DNA of 64,000 nucleotides from Motilimonas eburnea (GTDB lineage Bacteria > Pseudomonadota > Gammaproteobacteria > Enterobacterales > CBDFNC01): contig NZ_JAIMJB010000019.1 in the NCBI RefSeq assembly GCF_021295345.1, forward strand, positions 1-64,000. Direction: 5' to 3'. Position numbers and translations under genes: made by a program. The notes under the pieces are model-generated. The model made no database searches, was not told the origin of the DNA, and worked only from the letters and a program-made list of their open reading frames with translations. This document shows, piece after piece, positions 19,743-28,448 of the stretch. How positions within the stretch are numbered: position 1 is the first letter of the stretch; each line of letters begins with the position of its first letter.

Positions 19743-20663
19743 TTATTCATCCTGAAATTCAGCCATAACAAACCGGTTCCTACCTTGCTCCTTAGCTTGA
19801 TACAAGGCAACATCCGCAAGATTAAACAATTGCTCAGCACTGGTGTGTTGACTGGGGAACACGCCGGCTCCGCCAATGCTCACCGTTACATGAGGGGCGA
19901 CCAGCGAATACCTGTGCGCGATGGGATTATCGTGCAATACCTGACACACTTGTTCGGCGATTTTCTCCAGTGCCGATCGTTCGGTTAACGGCATGACAAT
20001 CACAAATTCTTCCCCACCATAGCGCGCAACCAGGTCCACACTGCGCAAAGGAATGGATTGCAATAAAGAGGCAACTTGAGACAAGCACTCATCACCTTGC
20101 TGATGGCCATAATGATCGTTGTACGCCTTAAAGTAATCGATATCCAACACCAACAGCCCCAACATACCACCCGAGCGCAGTAACTGCTGAAATTGCGCGG
20201 CTAAGTATTCATCTAACCGCCGTCGATTTGCCAATCCCGTCAGCGGATCTAGCGTACTCAAGGCTTTCAATAAGTCACCTCGTCGTTTTAGCTCAAGGTG
20301 ATTATTCACCCGAGCGCGTACAATCGCGCTACTAAATGGCTTAGTTACATAATCAATGGCCCCCACTCTTAGGCCTTCTTCCTCATCGGTTTCTGAGTCT
20401 TTGGCTGTGATAAAAATCACTGGGATGTCTGCCGTTTCAGGATTCGCCTTGATCCTTTTACACACCTCAAAGCCATCCATTTTGGGCATCACCACATCAA
20501 GTAGAATCAGATCAGGCTGATGCTCAACAGCGCGCCGTAACGCTTGCTCACCATTCTTAGCGACGATGGTGTCATACTGGTGCTTCAATAATTCAACCAA
20601 AATGCTGATATTGATGGCTTCATCATCGACAATGAGGATTCGATAACGCGTTTCAACTTGCAA
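19743..20663 (-). CDS. Response regulator with diguanylate cyclase output (REC-GGDEF)
   Basis: PleD-like protein of 306 residues without membrane segments. The receiver (1-125) has D56 in LILLDVVMP and K108 in VTKPF; the GGDEF domain (about 133-300) carries an intact RYGGEEF (216-220), so c-di-GMP synthesis is expected. RSVD at 207-210, five residues before the motif, is an RxxD product-inhibition site. It is the first gene of a two-gene operon with the hybrid kinase, whose Hpt domain is the natural phosphodonor (inference). Confidence 0.93.
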   Translation of the reverse strand: MQVETRYRILIVDDEAINISILVELLKHQYDTIVAKNGEQALRRAVEHQPDLILLDVVMPKMDGFEVCKRIKANPETADIPVIFITAKDSETDEEEGLRVGAIDYVTKPFSSAIVRARVNNHLELKRRGDLLKALSTLDPLTGLANRRRLDEYLAAQFQQLLRSGGMLGLLVLDIDYFKAYNDHYGHQQGDECLSQVASLLQSIPLRSVDLVARYGGEEFVIVMPLTERSALEKIAEQVCQVLHDNPIAHRYSLVAPHVTVSIGGAGVFPSQHTSAEQLFNLADVALYQAKEQGRNRFVMAEFQDE

Positions 20664-20861
20664 CCTCAGATTCCTTTTGTTGTTTGGGGAGATGGCTGTT
20701 GCACCTTAGCCCTATTATCCCATTTTAATGCTAACGCGCATGGGTAAATAGTCCACTGCATCACCTCAATATCGGCTAGGGCTCACATTTAATGTAACCG
20801 AGCGGAACTAAATATGGACATGAATATCAAACAGCTAAAAAATACGTCACCCGATATTTAA

Positions 20862-23063
20862 TTGACGAATAAAACGAGCACTAGCGCAAGCCGGTCACCC
20901 TCTTTTCATCCGAAACACAAGGATCACGTGTTGTTGAAAAATGCCCTGCCATTTCAGACCAAAGTCAGTTTTACATTACTGGGCCTATCGAGTGTCTTAG
21001 CGTGCTTGTTTATTTATGTGTATTTTAATATTAGCCAAGGCATAGGTGATGAATTTAGCCGTAATGCACAAAACCAATTGGCCGACACCCTGATCAACAA
21101 TGTTCGAGAGCAAGGCTTAGTGACCAGTCAATTACTGGTCTCACAATTAAGCCAAGCCAGTGAAATAAATCAACTTAACAGCCTTCAAAACTTAGCTGAA
21201 CTTGTCGAAAAAAACCACCTAAGTTATGCCTTTATCTATGACCATCTCGGCAACCTGATTGGCCCCTATCAACACCAGCAAAGCGCTTGGCCAACTAACT
21301 TGCCCAAACTACAGTATCAAGCCGAGCTAGTCAGTAATGGTATCGTCAATATTTTCAGCCCGATCCCTAATGCCAATAGCGACCCTCACACCATGCTACT
21401 GATTGGCTTCCCTATCAGTGCTGCAGAAGAAACCAGTGTATTGCGTAGCAGCTTAAAGCAAAATTTATCCGACAGCTCATTACAATTCTTAATTCAAGCG
21501 GGGGTTGGCACCCTTCTGATCACCCTGCTGGCACTCGCGGCAAGCTATTATTTCTCCAGCAACTTAATTCACTCCATCCGACTGTTGACCAATCGTGCGC
21601 AGCGCCTTGATGAGGGCGATTTAGAAGTCAGCTTGGCACTGGATCGTCAAGACGAACTGGGACAACTGTCACTTTCGTTGCAGCAAATGCGTAACAACCT
21701 GATTAATAACTACAATGAGATGTCGCAACTGGCATGGTATGACCCCCTGACCGGTTTATTCAATCGAGAAGGTGGATTCCACCATGCTCGTTTGCTATTT
21801 AATGCGAAGGCAAACCAAACCATTAGTTTGGCGGTGATAAACTTGGACGGCTTTCAGCGAATTAACGACAATATGGGCTATAAAGAGGGTGATGAAACCC
21901 TGCAGGCTTTTGCCCGGCGCTTGGTGCAATTAGTGAATCGCTTGGCCCATAAACACTTACTTGCCCGCGTCGGAGGGGATGAGTTTATCGTCATTGTGCC
22001 TCATCCTCAAAGTGAGCTAGTTTGTAGCCAAATTGCCACCGAATTGTTAGCCCTAACCAAACAAGCTATTCAAACGGCAAAAAATGCCCACGCGCTCACC
22101 CTAAGTATTGGCATCGCCTCTACTCCCAAGGATGGCAACGACTTTGACACCTTATTAAAAGCCGCCTCAATTGCTTTACACACGGCGAAAAGTGAGGGCA
22201 AAAACCGCTTCACCCATTATCAAGCCGACGCTAACCAGCACGAGTGGCAACCCGAAGTACTCAAAAAAGCACTTAAGCAGGCGATTGAAAGCCAACAACT
22301 CTTTGTGCTTTATCAAGGTATTTTCATCGCGGATAACAGCCTAGTGGGAGTGGAAGCCTTAGTCCGGTGGAACCACCCTAAGCTAGGGCCCATTTCCCCT
22401 TCTCAGTTTATTCCCATTGCAGAGCAATCTGCCCCACTGATTGAAGACTTAACCTTATATGTGTTGGAGCAGAGTTGCGCGGCCTTCGAAGAACTATTAA
22501 CCAATGATAAAGAGCCTTTTCGCATCTCACTCAACATTGCCGCTTGTTTATTGAATAACCCAGAATTAGCAGAGCTGCTGCTTTACAGCTTGAGCGAATA
22601 CCAGGTAAAAGCGGAGCGCATTATCTTAGAGATCACCGAAACGCAACTCTTATCCGACATGGATTTCTGCTGCCAGCAATTAGACAAGCTGAAGGCGGCA
22701 GGATTTACCCTGTGGATCGACGATTTTGGTACCGGTTATTCATCATTAAGTTATTTACATAAGCTCCCCGTCGACGGCATTAAAATAGACCATAGTTTTA
22801 TCGATCAACTCGAGCATTCAAGCGCCAGTCAGGCCTTCATTCGCGCCATTGTTGAGCTCGCTAGGGCACTGCAGGTAGACACCTTAGCAGAAGGTATCGA
22901 AACAGAGGGACAATACAAAATACTGAAAGGAAATGGTTGCCATTGGTTCCAAGGGTTTTACCTACATAAACCCGCCAACCAGCTTAATGTTCACGCTTTT
23001 CGCCAGCACTGCCAGCCAAGCGTGAAAAGAAGCCTAAGTCCAAAACGCATCAATGCCTATTAG
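20862..23063 (+). CDS. Membrane-anchored GGDEF-EAL protein
   Basis: c-di-GMP turnover protein of up to 733 residues. Membrane helices at about 36-56 and 208-232 flank a periplasmic sensor; HAMP is at about 233-285. The GGDEF domain has ARVGGDEF (371-375) with substrate residues INLDGFQRIND. The EAL domain has GVEALVRW (498-503), ILEITE, DDFGTGYSS, IKIDHSF and AEGIET, the metal and catalytic set of active phosphodiesterases, so both activities are possible. No RxxD site. The frame opens at TTG 20862 right after an in-frame TAA and lacks a ribosome-binding site; TTG 20931 or 20934 (or GTG 20928) after AGGA at 20920 is a better start. It is divergent from the REC-GGDEF operon. Confidence 0.9.
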   Translation: MTNKTSTSASRSPSFHPKHKDHVLLKNALPFQTKVSFTLLGLSSVLACLFIYVYFNISQGIGDEFSRNAQNQLADTLINNVREQGLVTSQLLVSQLSQASEINQLNSLQNLAELVEKNHLSYAFIYDHLGNLIGPYQHQQSAWPTNLPKLQYQAELVSNGIVNIFSPIPNANSDPHTMLLIGFPISAAEETSVLRSSLKQNLSDSSLQFLIQAGVGTLLITLLALAASYYFSSNLIHSIRLLTNRAQRLDEGDLEVSLALDRQDELGQLSLSLQQMRNNLINNYNEMSQLAWYDPLTGLFNREGGFHHARLLFNAKANQTISLAVINLDGFQRINDNMGYKEGDETLQAFARRLVQLVNRLAHKHLLARVGGDEFIVIVPHPQSELVCSQIATELLALTKQAIQTAKNAHALTLSIGIASTPKDGNDFDTLLKAASIALHTAKSEGKNRFTHYQADANQHEWQPEVLKKALKQAIESQQLFVLYQGIFIADNSLVGVEALVRWNHPKLGPISPSQFIPIAEQSAPLIEDLTLYVLEQSCAAFEELLTNDKEPFRISLNIAACLLNNPELAELLLYSLSEYQVKAERIILEITETQLLSDMDFCCQQLDKLKAAGFTLWIDDFGTGYSSLSYLHKLPVDGIKIDHSFIDQLEHSSASQAFIRAIVELARALQVDTLAEGIETEGQYKILKGNGCHWFQGFYLHKPANQLNVHAFRQHCQPSVKRSLSPKRINAY

Positions 23064-23261
23064 GGGCTGGTGATCATAAGATCTTGTTTTACTAAGTTCA
23101 GATAAACAAAGCACAGCGGTGAGCCGCATCTTGAAATGTGGAGGATATCGGTCAAGGGACTAAAGCAACATGTAAGGCAACATATAAGCCTAAAACGGAT
23201 AAGCCCAAGGCTTTAAACCTAGGCAATAAGCCTAATAAGGCAACACCTTCAACACACTCGC

Positions 23262-23867
23262 CTAGCGCTCGCGCGGACGGCGCTGCTTGCGAAGATGGCA
23301 CCAAGCAAAAAACTGTAATATCGCAATTAATAATAACCCTACCAACAACCCAGCAATGGCGGTGGCAAAGCAATTACTGCCCACATATAGAAAAGCGCGT
23401 TTAGGCTGATCCACCTGATAAGCCACCATCAAGGCTTGATTTGTCAACTGAGCAAAGGTGGTCGCTACACTTAGGGAAACACTGCTCGACTGCTGCGCTT
23501 GTAGTGCCTGACCAGCAACACGATAATCAAAATTAAGGTGAGATTGACTCAACTGCCATTGGTCAACGGTGACTCTTGGCCAAGTCTTAATATCATCTGC
23601 AACATCATTCACCACATTAAAGTGCATCAAACTATAAAGTGACAGTGCCACTATGGCCAAAGCCAACAATTGGCCCATACGAATAGCGAAACGATAAAAA
23701 CGGCCGCGTCGTGATGATTGCTCTTGCACTTGCATAGCACGCACTCGTAAAGAAGCGTCAACCACACCTAATTCATAAGTTTCCATTAGGTACTTTTGTG
23801 CTTGTAGGGGTTGCCCTTGCCCAAGAAGCGCCAAAAAAGTGGCGTCTTTTCTTATTTTATCGTCCAT
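23262..23867 (-). CDS. Two-helix membrane protein of unknown function
   Basis: A 201-residue protein I do not recognise. A basic cytoplasmic N-terminal part (about 1-63) with a helical repeat-like segment (LLGQGQPLQAQKYLMETYEL) is followed by a membrane helix (LLALAIVALSLYSLMHF, about 68-84), about 75 residues of predicted periplasmic sequence, a second helix (TAIAGLLVGLLLIAILQFF) and an Arg/Lys-rich tail. It stands alone between a GGDEF-EAL gene and hspQ. The roughly 200 bp on its left shows nothing recognisable. Confidence 0.7.
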   Translation of the reverse strand: MDDKIRKDATFLALLGQGQPLQAQKYLMETYELGVVDASLRVRAMQVQEQSSRRGRFYRFAIRMGQLLALAIVALSLYSLMHFNVVNDVADDIKTWPRVTVDQWQLSQSHLNFDYRVAGQALQAQQSSSVSLSVATTFAQLTNQALMVAYQVDQPKRAFLYVGSNCFATAIAGLLVGLLLIAILQFFAWCHLRKQRRPRER

Positions 23868-24108
23868 GTGCTTTATCTAGCCAAATTGGCTAACTACCTT
23901 GTTATTATTATCTTTGTAGCAAACCATGCCCTGTGCAGAGATGGTTACAACGTGTGAGAGACTTAAACCCAATCTAGTTTTATTACATCAGAATACGGCA
24001 AAACGTCAGTTCAAACAGGGAAGTGGTTAACAAAACAGCTAGTTAGTAGAGCCAATTGGCCTTGGGTGGTTGATTTTTGCTCACCAACAGGGTCAACAGG
24101 CTCAAATT

Positions 24109-24135
24109 ATTCGCGCCAGTGTGGGCCTGGCGAAT
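24109..24135 (-). terminator. Possible hspQ terminator
   Basis: Just after the hspQ stop the minus strand can pair ATTCGCCAG with CTGGCGCGAAT (2-nt bulge) around a short loop, followed by a weak AATTT. The remaining 23868-24108 holds the upstream region of the 23262-23867 gene and nothing else I can name. Confidence 0.4.
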
Positions 24136-24153
24136 ATTTAATGCCTCCAAGGC

Positions 24154-24465
24154 CTAATGAATCGATTCATTTAGAAAGTAGCGCTCACCATTAAAATGAG
24201 CAAAAACATACGCTAACATAGGGTGCCGGATATGCTCGTGGTCATCGCTCTCCAACAAATTTGACTCAGCAATATAAGCTAACTTGTTTGAATCGTCGAC
24301 CATCACCAAATACCAAGGTTGCATTATATTCTCACCAGAGCTCAGCAAATGCTGATACTGCTGCTCTGCAAGGTTAAATGCGGCGTCAACACCGTATATC
24401 ACTCCCCGGTAACCATGAACTTGATGCTCCACCAATTGGCCCATATGAAATTTACAATGTGTCAT
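24154..24465 (-). CDS. hspQ: Heat-shock protein HspQ
   Basis: HspQ/YccV family, about 103 residues: a small protein that in E. coli binds hemimethylated DNA and acts as an adaptor for Lon. The family core is visible as KFHMGQLVEHQVHGYRGVIY, QPWYLVMVDDS and YIAESNL. An upstream in-frame ATG (24486) exists, but the ATG at 24465 is preceded by AAGGAGAAGCTG and gives the usual length. Monocistronic by spacing. Confidence 0.93.
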   Translation of the reverse strand: MTHCKFHMGQLVEHQVHGYRGVIYGVDAAFNLAEQQYQHLLSSGENIMQPWYLVMVDDSNKLAYIAESNLLESDDHEHIRHPMLAYVFAHFNGERYFLNESIH

Positions 24466-24585
24466 CAGCTTCTCCTTGCGAACCATGATCGCCTAACGTT
24501 CCCTGAGTCGGTGCCAAACGCTATTTGAGTCTCGCGGCAAGCCCGTTTAAACTAATGGGCCAAAATATACCTAGCTGGAAGCACC

Positions 24586-25332
24586 ATGTTATTTTCTGTT
24601 CTCTTTAGTTTTAGTTTGCTTAGCTTGTCTTTGCTTGCCCCACTGCTAGGTTTCACTTGGTTTGACTTTGCTCCCACCCAAGAAGATATAGGTAACATAC
24701 TGATTGGAATTAGCTTTACCGGCTCAATTCAAGGCATTTTGCTACCCATCATATTTTTATCAATTCATTATTCAAAGACAGCAAAAGAGTGTTGGCGAAC
24801 ATTCTACTGCCTGTTCCCCTTGTTTATCTTGGCATTGTTAATTGGCTGGGGAATCCAAGCAATAACACAACATCCCATGCCCAATGTGGTTAATTTGGTC
24901 AATGGTGGGTTACTTGAGCCGACCTATTATCAGTTAAGCCGTGAAGAACAACATCAAGCCATGACCGCCGCCTTAGCTCAGAGCAACGGTCTAGCTGACT
25001 ACCTCAAAGCCGAATGGCGACAATGGACTGGCTATGCCATGCCCGCCTTTCACGCCATCGCGAGTTTTACCGTGGCCCTGTATTTTGCCGCCCTATTCTT
25101 TCGTCGTCAGCAAGGGGTTACGGCTATGTTGATCTTAGGCTGGGCTCACGCTTGTGTGTTTATCCGCTTGCTCATTGATATGCAAAGACCACAAGATCTA
25201 TTCGTCGGCTTGATCATTGCCGCCCTATGCGCTCAATTGGCCTTGATGTACCTTCGCAGTAATATCAAAAAAGAGGATGCCATACGCGCATTACGGGAAA
25301 AGAAACTCGCAGAGGCTAACGCCGCCGAATAA
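24586..25332 (+). CDS. PgpB-like PAP2-family membrane protein lacking catalytic residues
   Basis: Inner-membrane protein of 248 residues with about six helices, aligning along its length with E. coli phosphatidylglycerophosphatase B: the pre-motif NGLADYLKAEWRQWTGYAMP matches PgpB's region before its PSGH motif. Against recalled PgpB residues, K97 aligns with Q91, R104 with M98, S of PSGH with A154 (PAFH), H163 with H156 (kept), R201 with R194 (kept), nucleophile H207 with Q200 and D211 with D204 (kept). The nucleophile and phosphate-binding K/R are therefore lost while the fold is preserved. A lipid-binding or regulatory role is possible; phosphatase activity is unlikely. Confidence 0.75.
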   Translation: MLFSVLFSFSLLSLSLLAPLLGFTWFDFAPTQEDIGNILIGISFTGSIQGILLPIIFLSIHYSKTAKECWRTFYCLFPLFILALLIGWGIQAITQHPMPNVVNLVNGGLLEPTYYQLSREEQHQAMTAALAQSNGLADYLKAEWRQWTGYAMPAFHAIASFTVALYFAALFFRRQQGVTAMLILGWAHACVFIRLLIDMQRPQDLFVGLIIAALCAQLALMYLRSNIKKEDAIRALREKKLAEANAAE

Positions 25333-25356
25333 AAGGTCAAAGGTCACGTGACGCTG

Positions 25357-25446
25357 CCCTTAATCAGCGTCACGCCTAACGGCCAGAGGCCAGCGGCCAA
25401 GACCGACAAATGCTCACTCAACAAGCATGTTGACGTCACTTGGGTA
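25357..25446. repeat. Truncated copy of the 7505-7767 MITE-like family
   Basis: AATCAGCGTCACGCCTAACG near 25363 and the terminal CACTTGGGTAT near 25436-25446 match the right half of the element at 7505-7767 (AATCAGCGTCGCGCCTAAC and TACTTGGGTATA). The left half and left inverted repeat are absent. It lies in the 279-bp gap between the PgpB-like and luxP-like genes. Confidence 0.6.
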
Positions 25447-25530
25447 TCAGCTACCACTCATGCTTTAAGCTGAAACAATGATCGCCATAACAAAACAAAT
25501 GGCCCGCTAAATAATCTTGCAATCAACTTC

Positions 25531-25551
25531 ACTAATTTCGCACAAATTAGT
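25531..25551. promoter_or_regulatory. Inverted repeat upstream of the first luxP-like gene
   Basis: ACTAATTT-CGCAC-AAATTAGT is a perfect 8-bp inverted repeat with 5-bp spacer, about 60 bp before the start codon. Size and symmetry fit a dimeric repressor or activator operator; the binder is unknown. No U-run follows, so a terminator is unlikely. Confidence 0.5.
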
Positions 25552-25611
25552 CAAAATGTTATAAAGATGATATATCTTGTTTCTATAAATTAACGATTTA
25601 GATATAAAGCC

Positions 25612-26823
25612 ATGACATTTATAAGAGACTTCAGTTTACTGCGGTGTACTCACTATTTGATGATTTGGTTGTTGTTATGCTTCTCACCTACCTTATTATC
25701 TTCACCGTTAACTTACACCCCCCTTAATACTTATCTCAGTCAGCACCCAAGCCAGCAAGCTATTAGTGAACACTTTTCATTGCGCGTCCGAGCAGCTGCC
25801 CAAGGGATTAGTGTAGAGCAGCAGCGACCGGTACGCATTTTTGTTATTTACCCTGGTAAGCAGATATCCGATTACTGGCGACGCAGTATCGCTTCCTTTA
25901 CCGCACGATTAGACGAACTGAATATTCAGTACGAGCTCAAAACGCACTACACCCGCCCAGCCATGGCGCAGGAACAACAAGAAAGACTGTTAAATAGAGC
26001 AACCCGCTACCGTGCCGATTACATCATCTTTACCTTAGACACTCATAAGCACAGTGAATTTATCGAGCGACTCCTTAAGGTAGGGATCAGTAAGATCATC
26101 CTACAAAATATCACCACCCCAGTAGCACAATGGCAAGCTAACCCCCCCTTCTTGTATGTGGGTTTTGATCATGAAGCTGGCAGCCGCAAACTCGGCCAGT
26201 ACTTTAAACAAAAGACACAAAATTCAGGAGATTACGGCGTCGTCTATTGGTCACCGGGATTAATCAGTGAAGCCCGGGGCGAAAGCTTTATCAACGAACT
26301 AAAGCAAAGCTCGGCGCTCAATTTAGCCCAAAGCTATTACACCCAAGCCTCACGTCAATCCGCCTATCGCAGCACCCTCGCCATTCTCAAACGCAATCCG
26401 CAGGTTAAGTTTATTTACGCTTGTGCCACCGATGTCGCCCTAGGAGTATTAGATGCATTAAAGGAAACCGGCTTAAAAGACAAGATTATGGTGAACGGTT
26501 GGGGCGGTGGCGAACAAGAACTCGCCGCCATTGAGCAAGGCGAGCTAGACGTGACCGTGATGCGCATGAACGATGATAACGGCGTGGCCATGGCGGAAGC
26601 GATCAAATTAGATATTCAAGGGCTGGCATCACAGGTACCACAGGTTTACTCAGGTGACTTTGCTATCATTACCAAACAAACACCTGCAAGCCGACTGGAA
26701 CAACTAAAGGCCATCGCATTTCGCTATTCAGGCATACCTACTAGCAACCAATCTCTGAGACAATCACAGAGCAAGCACCAAGCCGCGACGCGCCAGTCAT
26801 CAAATAACCAACGCAGTCAGTAA
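25612..26823 (+). CDS. luxP: LuxP-type autoinducer-2 periplasmic binding protein (paralogue 1)
   Basis: Periplasmic sugar-binding-protein fold of 403 residues with an N-terminal signal (about 12-31). It aligns throughout with Vibrio harveyi LuxP: FVIYPGKQISDYWRRSIASF, ILQNITTP, YVGFDH, IYACATDVALG, NGWGGG, DVTVMRMNDD. The AI-2 contacts known from the LuxP structure are all present: Q84, S86, W89, N166, R222, T273, D274, W297, R318. A 25-residue Ser/Gln-rich tail is extra. No luxQ adjoins it; the nearest hybrid kinase (16056-19736) has a different sensor. A second paralogue lies at 49135-50247 with the same binding residues. Confidence 0.88.
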   Translation: MTFIRDFSLLRCTHYLMIWLLLCFSPTLLSSPLTYTPLNTYLSQHPSQQAISEHFSLRVRAAAQGISVEQQRPVRIFVIYPGKQISDYWRRSIASFTARLDELNIQYELKTHYTRPAMAQEQQERLLNRATRYRADYIIFTLDTHKHSEFIERLLKVGISKIILQNITTPVAQWQANPPFLYVGFDHEAGSRKLGQYFKQKTQNSGDYGVVYWSPGLISEARGESFINELKQSSALNLAQSYYTQASRQSAYRSTLAILKRNPQVKFIYACATDVALGVLDALKETGLKDKIMVNGWGGGEQELAAIEQGELDVTVMRMNDDNGVAMAEAIKLDIQGLASQVPQVYSGDFAIITKQTPASRLEQLKAIAFRYSGIPTSNQSLRQSQSKHQAATRQSSNNQRSQ

Positions 26824-26853
26824 CCGCCCTTAGCCGATTAAGGGCTGACTCAG

Positions 26854-27237
26854 TTAAGCTGGGCGTGCATTCTCACGCAGCCAAGCCACGGTTTCAGCGG
26901 CAATATTGAACGCGTTGTCACCTAGGGGAATAATCAATTCAGTTTTCGGCGGTAAGGTTTGGATCAAATCGCCACCTTGCACCTGACTGATTTGAGGGCT
27001 CAACTCAGCGACATCCACGCCAAACTGAGAAATCACCAACGACTTCACGCCGGGATTGACTTGTGAAGGCGCGTAAGCAGGGGTGTATTGTTCACCTTGA
27101 GCGGTTTTAATGGCATTTAATGGCACGTAAAACACGGTATTTAAAAACACTGGCCACAATTCATTTTGGTCTGTGGTGCCCTGCTCCAATCCTTCGATTA
27201 ACTTGATAAATTCGGTTTTCTCTCGCGCTGTCATCAT
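26854..27237 (-). CDS. SseB-like N-terminal domain protein
   Basis: Small cytoplasmic protein of about 127 residues. The pattern LWPVFLNTVFYVPLN, then a beta-rich middle and LPPKTELIIPLGDNAFNIAAETVAWLR, resembles the SseB N-terminal domain (enhanced serine sensitivity), whose function is poorly known. The frame opens ten codons earlier; AAGGA just before the paired ATGs at 27237 and 27234 favours these. It is divergent from a LysR-type regulator gene. Confidence 0.55.
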   Translation of the reverse strand: MMTAREKTEFIKLIEGLEQGTTDQNELWPVFLNTVFYVPLNAIKTAQGEQYTPAYAPSQVNPGVKSLVISQFGVDVAELSPQISQVQGGDLIQTLPPKTELIIPLGDNAFNIAAETVAWLRENARPA

Positions 27238-27405
27238 GACTTCCTTGTTTGCTATGACTAGCGCCATATTGCACCATCTGAGCGCAACAAAGAAGGCTTA
27301 AAACCTTAACTGCCTCACACCTTAATAATAAAGGCAGCATAATTGATAGGAATTTGGCAAAATTGACCAACGCGACATTGAGCCAACCAGAACAGCAGGC
27401 AGGCC

Positions 27406-28293
27406 ATGAACATCACCTTAAAACAGCTCCGCATTTTTACCACCTTGGCCAAAAGTGCCAATATTGGCATCGCCGCACAAAGCCTATGTTTAACCAAACC
27501 CGCCGTGAGCATGGCGTTAAAAGAGCTAGAAAACCAGCTCAATCAAACCTTATTCGAACGTTTACCCAATCGGTTACGCCTTAACAGCCAAGGTGAGTTG
27601 CTGCTGCCACTGGCTCATGAACTCCTGTCGCGCAGTGAAGAAATCAGTCAATTATTTGAAAGCCAAGCGCTAACCGGCGAGCTGCACCTAGGTTGCAGTA
27701 AAACCATAGGCAATCAGCTCATGCCCGCCATTTTGGCCCAGTTTCGCCAACAAACCGGCCACCAAAGGCAAAGCCTGCAGATAATGAACAGTCGCGATGT
27801 GTGCCAACAAATCGCCAATTACGAGTTAGACCTAGGGCTTATTGAGGCCAATGTTTGCTTACCCGGTCAGGTATTGGCGCCTTGGCATCAAGACACCATG
27901 TGCATTATTGCCCCACCCAATCACCCTTTAGCACAACAGAAGCAACTGCCACTTGCCGCATTAGAGCAACAAAACTGGGTGCTGCGTGAAGATGGTTCGG
28001 GCAGTCGCGCTTGGTTTAATCGCGAGGTGGCGGCCCATTTACAACACTGGCAGCTGACCCTTGAGCTTAACGAGGCCATGGGCATCATTAACTGCGTGGC
28101 CCATAATCTGGGCTTATCCTGTATTTCTGAACTGACCGCCAGCGATGCCTTGCAAAGCGGCAAAGTAGTGGCGCTGGATCTGGCGCAGCCCCTCACTCGC
28201 CCGCTGTTTTTGGTGTATCAACAAAACAAACGGCAAAGCCCCTTGTGCCAGCGCTTTATCGAACATTTACAGCGCTGCGTTGGTGGGCTTTAG
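27406..28293 (+). CDS. LysR-type transcriptional regulator, YeiE-like
   Basis: LysR regulator of 295 residues: winged helix (1-60, ITLKQLRIFTTLAKSANIGIA) and type 2 periplasmic-like effector domain (about 90-290). Sequence features of the YeiE/CysR subgroup are seen: LHLGCSKTIGNQLMPAIL, MNSRDVCQQI, LREDGSGSR. YeiE-type regulators have been linked to sulfite/sulfur and iron genes. It converges on a TDT-family transporter gene, a family that includes sulfite exporters, so a link to sulfite is possible but unproven. Confidence 0.85.
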   Translation: MNITLKQLRIFTTLAKSANIGIAAQSLCLTKPAVSMALKELENQLNQTLFERLPNRLRLNSQGELLLPLAHELLSRSEEISQLFESQALTGELHLGCSKTIGNQLMPAILAQFRQQTGHQRQSLQIMNSRDVCQQIANYELDLGLIEANVCLPGQVLAPWHQDTMCIIAPPNHPLAQQKQLPLAALEQQNWVLREDGSGSRAWFNREVAAHLQHWQLTLELNEAMGIINCVAHNLGLSCISELTASDALQSGKVVALDLAQPLTRPLFLVYQQNKRQSPLCQRFIEHLQRCVGGL

Positions 28294-28448
28294 CTAGATC
28301 ATAAAACTCTTAAAACCAAGACCAGTCACATTTTGTTATACGAAACGCCGTGAAATCATCCCTGATGGCTTAACTCTGCCTCCGTGCGGCAGATATTCGT
28401 CTAACAAAACATGACTAATTGGCCAACATTAATCACCCATTTTACAAC

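Noticed and set aside
20814-20861. Short frame starting ATGGACATG before the GGDEF-EAL gene
   Set aside because: Only 15 codons, no ribosome-binding site, and it ends in TAA directly before the TTG; it does not extend the GGDEF-EAL protein.
23064-23261. Possible gene or repeat remnant after the GGDEF-EAL gene
   Set aside because: The two frames across it are low-complexity and unsupported; similarity to the MITE-like family was too slight to defend.
24090-24107. GGGTCAACAGGCTC resembling the end of the 45654-45923 element
   Set aside because: The match is limited to about a dozen bases with no partner end nearby; chance or a very old remnant cannot be separated.
28375-28400. CTGCC/GGCAG hairpin between the LysR and transporter genes
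   Set aside because: Five-base stem without a U-run on either strand; too weak to call a terminator.
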